In this document: piece after piece, positions 21,210 to 25,000 of the stretch
How the letters are laid out: every line of letters begins with the position of its first letter
Position numbering within the stretch: position 1 is the first letter of the stretch
Translations under genes and position numbers: made by a program
Notes under the pieces: generated by a model
Told to the model about the DNA's origin: nothing
The model's database searches: none
What the model saw: the letters and a program-made list of their open reading frames with translations, nothing else
Assembly (NCBI RefSeq): GCF_038049935.1
Contig: NZ_CP145886.1
Span: 12,501 to 37,500, forward strand
Length of the DNA: 25,000 nt
Reading direction: 5' to 3'
Origin: Rossellomorea sp. y25
GTDB lineage: Bacteria; Bacillota; Bacilli; Bacillales; Bacillaceae_B

Positions 21210-22364
21210 ATGAAAATCGTCATTGCACCGGATTCCTTTAAAGGTTCCATGACAAGTAAAGCAGCGGCCGAAGCGATTCGGAGAGGGATTCACCGTATTA
21301 ATCCTACACACCAAACAGTCATGATCCCGATGGCAGATGGTGGTGAAGGAACGGTTGATGCCATGATGACCATCATGAATGGGGAAACACGATCGGTTCA
21401 AGCGAGAGATCCCCTGGGACGTAAAATCTCAGCAGCTTTTGGGTGGGTATCTGAAACAAAGACAGCCGTAATTGAAACGGCAGCAGCATCCGGGCTTACT
21501 TTGTTAACAGAAAGTGAGTTGAACCCGGGCGTGGCCTCTACATTCGGGACCGGTGAGCTTGTGAAATCCGTTTTAGACCTTGGAGCAGAGCACGTTATTC
21601 TTGGGTTAGGAGGGAGTGCAACCGTAGATGGAGGGGCAGGGTTCCTGCAAGCGTTAGGAATCCGTTTTTTCAATAAGAAAGGACAAGAACTCGAAGCTGG
21701 AGGAAGCATGCTGGGGAAAATTGACTCGATTGACTCCACTAAACTCGACCAAAGGCTTCAGGCCGTTAAGTGGACAGTCGCTTCAGACGTAACGAACCCT
21801 CTGTTAGGGAATGAAGGGGCTGTGACCGTGTTCGGACCGCAGAAGGGTGTCAAACATGAGAAACTTGCAGACTTTGAAAGAGGCATGGAACACTTTGCTG
21901 AAAAGGTAGTTGAACATACGGGACTGGATTGCCGCCTCGATCAAGGAAGTGGAGCTGCCGGTGGGCTTGGTTACTCCCTTCACTCCTTTTTTCAACCAGT
22001 TTTTAAGAGCGGATTAAGTATTATTGCAGAAGAGAGCTGCCTGGAGTATCACTTGAAAGATGCGGCACTCGTTTTGACTGGGGAAGGGAAGATCGATGCA
22101 CAGTCCCTCTATGGAAAGGTACCCGTAGGCATCGGGAGATTAGCTTTAAAGTATGAAGTTCCGGTAGCTGTGTTTGCAGGGAAAATAGAAGGGGATTTAG
22201 AGCAAATTTATGCTGAAGGTATACAGTTACTGCTTCCGATCGTTAGTCAGCCTATGTCTTTAAGAGTTGCAATGACAAGCGGAAGCATTTTGTTGGAAGA
22301 ATCGGCTTCAAGGTTGATGAGGACATATGAATTATTTGCCGAGATGAGAAACAAACCAGTTTAA
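21210..22364 (+). CDS. glxK: Glycerate kinase (GlxK/GarK family)
   Basis: This 384-aa kinase of the type I glycerate kinase family phosphorylates D-glycerate with ATP, by family knowledge giving 2-phosphoglycerate. Conserved motifs are APDSFKGS (6-13), MADGGEGT (41-48), GLGGSATVDGGAG (132-144), GPQKG (209-213), GSGAAGGLGY (246-255) and LTGEGKIDAQS (289-299). The start ATG at 21210 follows AGGAGG (21194-21199); the open frame back to 21165 lacks a ribosome site. No glyoxylate or glycerate pathway partners lie nearby. B. subtilis does not have it at this locus, so it belongs to the inserted segment between bofA and the rRNA operon. Confidence 0.94.
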   Translation: MKIVIAPDSFKGSMTSKAAAEAIRRGIHRINPTHQTVMIPMADGGEGTVDAMMTIMNGETRSVQARDPLGRKISAAFGWVSETKTAVIETAAASGLTLLTESELNPGVASTFGTGELVKSVLDLGAEHVILGLGGSATVDGGAGFLQALGIRFFNKKGQELEAGGSMLGKIDSIDSTKLDQRLQAVKWTVASDVTNPLLGNEGAVTVFGPQKGVKHEKLADFERGMEHFAEKVVEHTGLDCRLDQGSGAAGGLGYSLHSFFQPVFKSGLSIIAEESCLEYHLKDAALVLTGEGKIDAQSLYGKVPVGIGRLALKYEVPVAVFAGKIEGDLEQIYAEGIQLLLPIVSQPMSLRVAMTSGSILLEESASRLMRTYELFAEMRNKPV

Positions 22365-22378
22365 TTTTGTATATTAAT

Positions 22379-22426
22379 AGTGCCCGTCCTTCCTTCCGGG
22401 GTGGAGGGGGACGGGCACTTGCTGTT
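22379..22426 (+). terminator. Convergent terminator of glxK and the thioesterase gene
   Basis: A GC-rich stem, AGTGCCCGTCC (22379-22389) with GGACGGGCACT (22409-22419), extended inside by further pairing. The U tract on the + strand is interrupted (TGCTGTTTTT). Confidence 0.75.
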
Positions 22427-22432
22427 TTTACA

Positions 22433-22912
22433 CTATTCACTTAAAAACGTTTTTGGCATCACAACAGCTACTACTTCACCACGAGCACACAATTTCCCCT
22501 CCGCAAATACTTCTGTTTCCACCCTGAATTTCTTAGGATGAACTTCATGAACCGTACCAACTGCTTTTAATGGGACATGATGAGGTGTCGGTTTCATAAA
22601 ATCCACTTGTAAGGAAGCGGTGACAAAACGTGGAGGCTCTTGACCATCACCGATTTCTCCACCGTTCTTTCTATGAAGAATAATCGCAGCTGAACCAGTG
22701 CCATGGCAATCGATTAAGGAAGCAACCAACCCGCCATATACGAAGCCCGGTAAAGCAGTGTGTTCCGGTTTAGGCGTGTAGATCGTGACCGTGTGACCAT
22801 CTTCCATTCCAGTACGAAAATGATGCCCTTCCTTATTGAGTCGGCCGCAGCCATAACACCACGCAAAATCATCTGGGTAATCATCCTGGATGGCACGAAT
22901 GACTTCGTTCAT
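22433..22912 (-). CDS. PaaI/4HBT-family hotdog thioesterase
   Basis: This 159-aa predicted acyl-CoA thioesterase has the hotdog fold. The helix motif GFVYGGLVASLIDCHGTGSA (56-75) is the family signature, with Asp68 the likely catalytic residue. An N-terminal CYGCG motif (Cys19, Cys22) heads a subgroup of such proteins and could bind a metal, though only two Cys are visible there. The C-terminal strand KFRVETEVFAEGKLCARGE is typical. The ATG at 22912 follows AAGGGAG (22921-22927). The open frame continues upstream to 23038, but that part contains a TTGACA-like promoter element and no ribosome site. The acyl substrate is unknown. Confidence 0.88.
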   Translation of the reverse strand: MNEVIRAIQDDYPDDFAWCYGCGRLNKEGHHFRTGMEDGHTVTIYTPKPEHTALPGFVYGGLVASLIDCHGTGSAAIILHRKNGGEIGDGQEPPRFVTASLQVDFMKPTPHHVPLKAVGTVHEVHPKKFRVETEVFAEGKLCARGEVVAVVMPKTFLSE

Positions 22913-23032
22913 TGTATATTCTCCCTTCAACACAAACTCTTTCTCTAGTACTCTTCTATAAACGTGCTGAAATCCCTTTATTGGATTGATATATATGATC
23001 TCTATGTTTTTAACATAAGTTCTGCAAGGCTC

Positions 23033-23038
23033 TGTCAA
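23033..23038 (-). promoter_or_regulatory. Possible -35 of the thioesterase gene
   Basis: A perfect TTGACA on the - strand, about 120 bp before the start. The -10 at the right distance is poor (TGTTAA at 17 bp, or TATGTT at 15 bp), so support is weak. Confidence 0.25.
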
Positions 23039-23051
23039 TTAGTGAGTGCTG

Positions 23052-23171
23052 GATGGTGAGGGGAACTGCTCCGCTTGCAGCTAGCGTTCGGCCGAGCCTC
23101 CTCAGCTTAGCCGAACGGGGTCTCGGCACGCCCGTACTTCCACAGGAGTCTGCGCAGTTCCCCTCACCATC
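23052..23171 (-). repeat. Structured repeat family B, copy 1 (inverted)
   Basis: A 120-bp GC-rich element with perfect 18-bp terminal inverted repeats: GATGGTGAGGGGAACTGC (23052-23069) and its complement at 23154-23171. Read on the - strand it contains GACTCCTGTGG, GAGACCCCG and GAGGAGGCTC, the core of a repeat common in Bacillaceae genomes. Internal pairing (CGTTCGG with CCGAACG) is also visible. No coding. Confidence 0.75.
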
Positions 23172-23336
23172 TTTAATAGGATCTTTGTGCAGAGCTTCAA
23201 GGTGTACCAGAAAACAAAATAACTAGAAAAAATAATTCTGCTTCATTAAGACAATCAATCTCTACTTACCTTAAAAGAGATTGTTTGCTAAAAAGCTTGT
23301 TTTAATTGTTTTCGATTAAGGATTCATGCTCAGAAA

Positions 23337-23462
23337 GTTGATTCTCGCTGCAGGATGATCGACTCCTGCGGGAATAGCTGGACAGGTGAGACCCCGGAGG
23401 CGCAGCCGAGGAGGCTCACCGCCAGCCCCGCGGAAAGCGAGCATCCTGTAGCGGAAATCAAC
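23337..23462 (+). repeat. Structured repeat family B, copy 2
   Basis: A 126-bp GC-rich element with near-perfect 21-bp terminal inverted repeats (23337-23357 and 23442-23462, three mismatches). The core has GACTCCTGCGGGA, GAGACCCCGGAGGCGCAGCC and GAGGAGGCTC, the same family as copy 1 but in the opposite orientation. The 165 bp between the two copies (23172-23336) has a small hairpin, CAATCTCT (23256-23263) with AGAGATTG (23276-23283), and nothing else recognisable. Confidence 0.78.
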
Positions 23463-23534
23463 TATTACTTTCTTATCTCCAATAGCAACAAACTTTACAA
23501 AAAGAGCCTTTTACAATTATAAAGGTAAAAACAC

Positions 23535-23563
23535 TTTTCATTATTAATAGTGATTGGTATAAT
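23535..23563 (+). promoter_or_regulatory. Promoter of the 273-aa gene
   Basis: TTTTCA (23535-23540), 17 bp, TGG-TATAAT: a perfect -10 at 23558-23563 with an extended TG. The start would be near 23570, giving a 5' leader of about 70 nt to the GTG at 23640. Confidence 0.65.
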
Positions 23564-23639
23564 ATGGTTAACCTCACTCCTCCCTTCCTGTTTTATTTTC
23601 CATTTCAACAATAAATCCAGAAAGCTGGTGGTCTTAATA

Positions 23640-24461
23640 GTGAAAAGTAGACTAATTCAAGACAGTCCTCAAATCAGAGTATGGTTACAGGAATTCAATC
23701 ATCCCGACGAGCATCTCGAAATGCTGGAAAAATTCAAGATTGGCAGAGAATTCAATCTGAGGTCGCGCGGATTAGTAGAGTATTATGGAAATGACTTCAT
23801 CGATTATAAACGTGAACAGATGGCCAATAAAAAGCGTAATCAGTTCCTCACTGACTTTGCCTACTATATGACGGATCATTTAGAAGATGATTGGCCCCGT
23901 TCCTGGAAAGAGTGTCTTCCTTCCTTTTGGGAAGAATTGATATTTGCCTATCTCCCACACCACATGAAAGTCGTCCCCAAGAAAAACCACACACAAGATT
24001 TCCTCTTACAACTGAAAAAGTTCGTCCGGTGGCTTGATAAAAGACACAATACAACCTTTCTCGACATTGTCGCTCCTTACATTACTGAGGCGTTACCAAT
24101 CTTAAAGAATTATGAAACGCTTTTCTCTGAGCTCTTCTTGAAAAATCATCCGGGTTTTCACAATCCTGAATGGGACTTTACGAAAGATTTGGAACGCCTT
24201 GATGAATTAATGGAAGAATATGAAGAAACAGTTTACGGAGTATTCAGAGTGAAGCAGATGGTTGATGATGGGATTCAGCTTCTGGATCTGCATTCACATT
24301 ACACGTATTTCACGAATGGCATACCTAGGAATAAAGTAGATTCGGAGATGATCTTAACGGCATGCTTAGGGAAAAGAGGTCATGAACTCGTATGGAATCT
24401 GGTTTTTGCAGATGGAATCTATCCTAAGAGAGCGTTTAAGTATATACAATTAGCCGATTAA
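23640..24461 (+). CDS. Unrecognised 273-aa protein
   Basis: I do not recognise this family. The protein looks soluble and alpha-helical, rich in aromatic, charged and His residues, with no signal peptide or convincing membrane segment. Segments that look conserved in style include RSRGLVEYYGNDFIDYKR, DDWPRSWKECLPSFWEELIF and LDLHSHYTYFTNGIPRNK. I start at the GTG at 23640, after a GGTGG ribosome-like stretch (about 23627-23631). The same frame extends to 23550, but that part carries the promoter -10 and a hydrophobic run unlikely to be translated. It is a single-gene unit between repeat family B and the rRNA operon. Codon use resembles the neighbours. Confidence 0.75.
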   Translation: MKSRLIQDSPQIRVWLQEFNHPDEHLEMLEKFKIGREFNLRSRGLVEYYGNDFIDYKREQMANKKRNQFLTDFAYYMTDHLEDDWPRSWKECLPSFWEELIFAYLPHHMKVVPKKNHTQDFLLQLKKFVRWLDKRHNTTFLDIVAPYITEALPILKNYETLFSELFLKNHPGFHNPEWDFTKDLERLDELMEEYEETVYGVFRVKQMVDDGIQLLDLHSHYTYFTNGIPRNKVDSEMILTACLGKRGHELVWNLVFADGIYPKRAFKYIQLAD

Positions 24462-24521
24462 AATTTGAGTCGACAGCATCTGTTCATTAGTAGAGGGCAG
24501 GTGCTGTTTGTATCTCAAATT
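24462..24521 (+). terminator. Two-tier hairpin after the 273-aa gene
   Basis: The outer stem AATTTGAG (24462-24469) pairs with CTCAAATT (24514-24521). The inner stem ACAGCATCTG (24473-24482) pairs with CAGGTGCTGT (24498-24507), one wobble. It begins at the base after the stop codon. A long T run is missing, so termination may be weak. Confidence 0.5.
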
Positions 24522-24595
24522 ATTTAAGTTAGACTAGTTTATCTTATAAACTGGAACACTCCCTGAAATAAATATGTAAAAGGTGAAAAATAGTA

Positions 24596-24625
24596 TTGAC
24601 TCTCAATAGTAGAAGATGCTATTAT
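24596..24625 (+). promoter_or_regulatory. rRNA operon promoter P1
   Basis: TTGACT (24596-24601), 18 bp, TATTAT (24620-24625). Tandem promoters are usual for Bacillus rrn operons. Confidence 0.7.
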
Positions 24626-24671
24626 ATTCCTTGTCGTCAAAACGACGCGAAAAACAAATTTCAAAAAAAGC

Positions 24672-24701
24672 TTGACGCTTTATGACGAAAAATGTTATAT
24701 T
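24672..24701 (+). promoter_or_regulatory. rRNA operon promoter P2
   Basis: TTGACG (24672-24677), 18 bp, TATATT (24696-24701), 76 bp after P1. The leader that follows contains CCTTGAAAACTGAACA, the usual Bacillus rrn leader with boxA-like character. Confidence 0.75.
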
Positions 24702-24811
24702 TAAGAGGTGCTCAAGAGAGCCCAACGTTATATTGAACCTTGAAAACTGAACAAAACAAGACAATACGTCAACGTTAATTCTAGATTTATTTGTAAAGAG
24801 CTATTCAAACT

Positions 24812-25000
<189 letters not shown>

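Noticed and set aside
22913..23038. 42-residue N-terminal extension of the thioesterase
   Set aside because: No ribosome site for the TTG at 23038, while the ATG at 22912 has a good one and the family N-terminus fits.
23052..23462. Pair of inverted repeats as ends of an insertion sequence
   Set aside because: Only 165 bp lie between them, with no coding frame, and each copy is itself a complete element with its own terminal repeats.

Overview
The window comes from a low-to-moderate GC endospore-forming Bacillaceae chromosome near the replication origin. Gene content and order match the B. subtilis interval rrnO - yaaC - guaB - dacA - pdxS - pdxT - serS - tRNA-Ser - dck/dgk - yaaH - yaaI - tadA - scr - dnaX - yaaK - recR - yaaL - bofA - rrnA almost gene for gene. 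The species cannot be fixed from the window. The 189 bases of 16S rRNA visible at the right end are of Bacillus sensu lato type, perhaps a Rossellomorea-like lineage, but that is only an impression.

Layout. Bases 1-3550 are the distal part of one rRNA operon: tRNA-Ile, tRNA-Ala, 23S, 5S and terminator. The 16S of this operon lies to the left of the window. An AT-rich spacer with short phased repeats and a G-depleted patch follows (3550-4170). Next come a glutathione peroxidase gene (an addition relative to B. subtilis) and the convergent yaaC. From 5.7 to 12.6 kb the + strand carries guaB, dacA, pdxST, a T-box-controlled serS and tRNA-Ser(UGA). From 12.7 to 16.8 kb the - strand carries an unknown 119-aa gene, the dgk-dck kinase pair, the spore-cortex hydrolase sleL/yaaH and the isochorismatase-like yaaI. 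From 16.8 to 21.1 kb the + strand carries tadA, the SRP RNA and the dnaX-ebfC-recR-yaaL-bofA cluster. From 21.2 to 24.5 kb there is an insertion relative to B. subtilis: a glycerate kinase, a PaaI-like thioesterase, two inverted repeat elements and an unrecognised 273-aa protein. A second rRNA operon starts at 24.6 kb with tandem promoters, and its 16S runs off the window.

Function. The region mixes translation and replication machinery (rRNA, tRNAs, SerRS, SRP RNA, TadA, DnaX, RecR) with nucleotide metabolism (GuaB, Dck, Dgk), PLP synthesis (PdxS/PdxT), cell-wall trimming (DacA) and sporulation or germination genes (SleL, BofA). Most transcription units end in clear intrinsic terminators, and several have good sigma-A promoters.

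The least ordinary content is non-coding. Two families of roughly 120-bp structured repeats occur, three copies of one and two of the other. Within each family the arms of the stems change sequence together between copies. No transposase, CRISPR array, prophage or toxin-antitoxin system is visible, and I found no convincing new multi-gene system.
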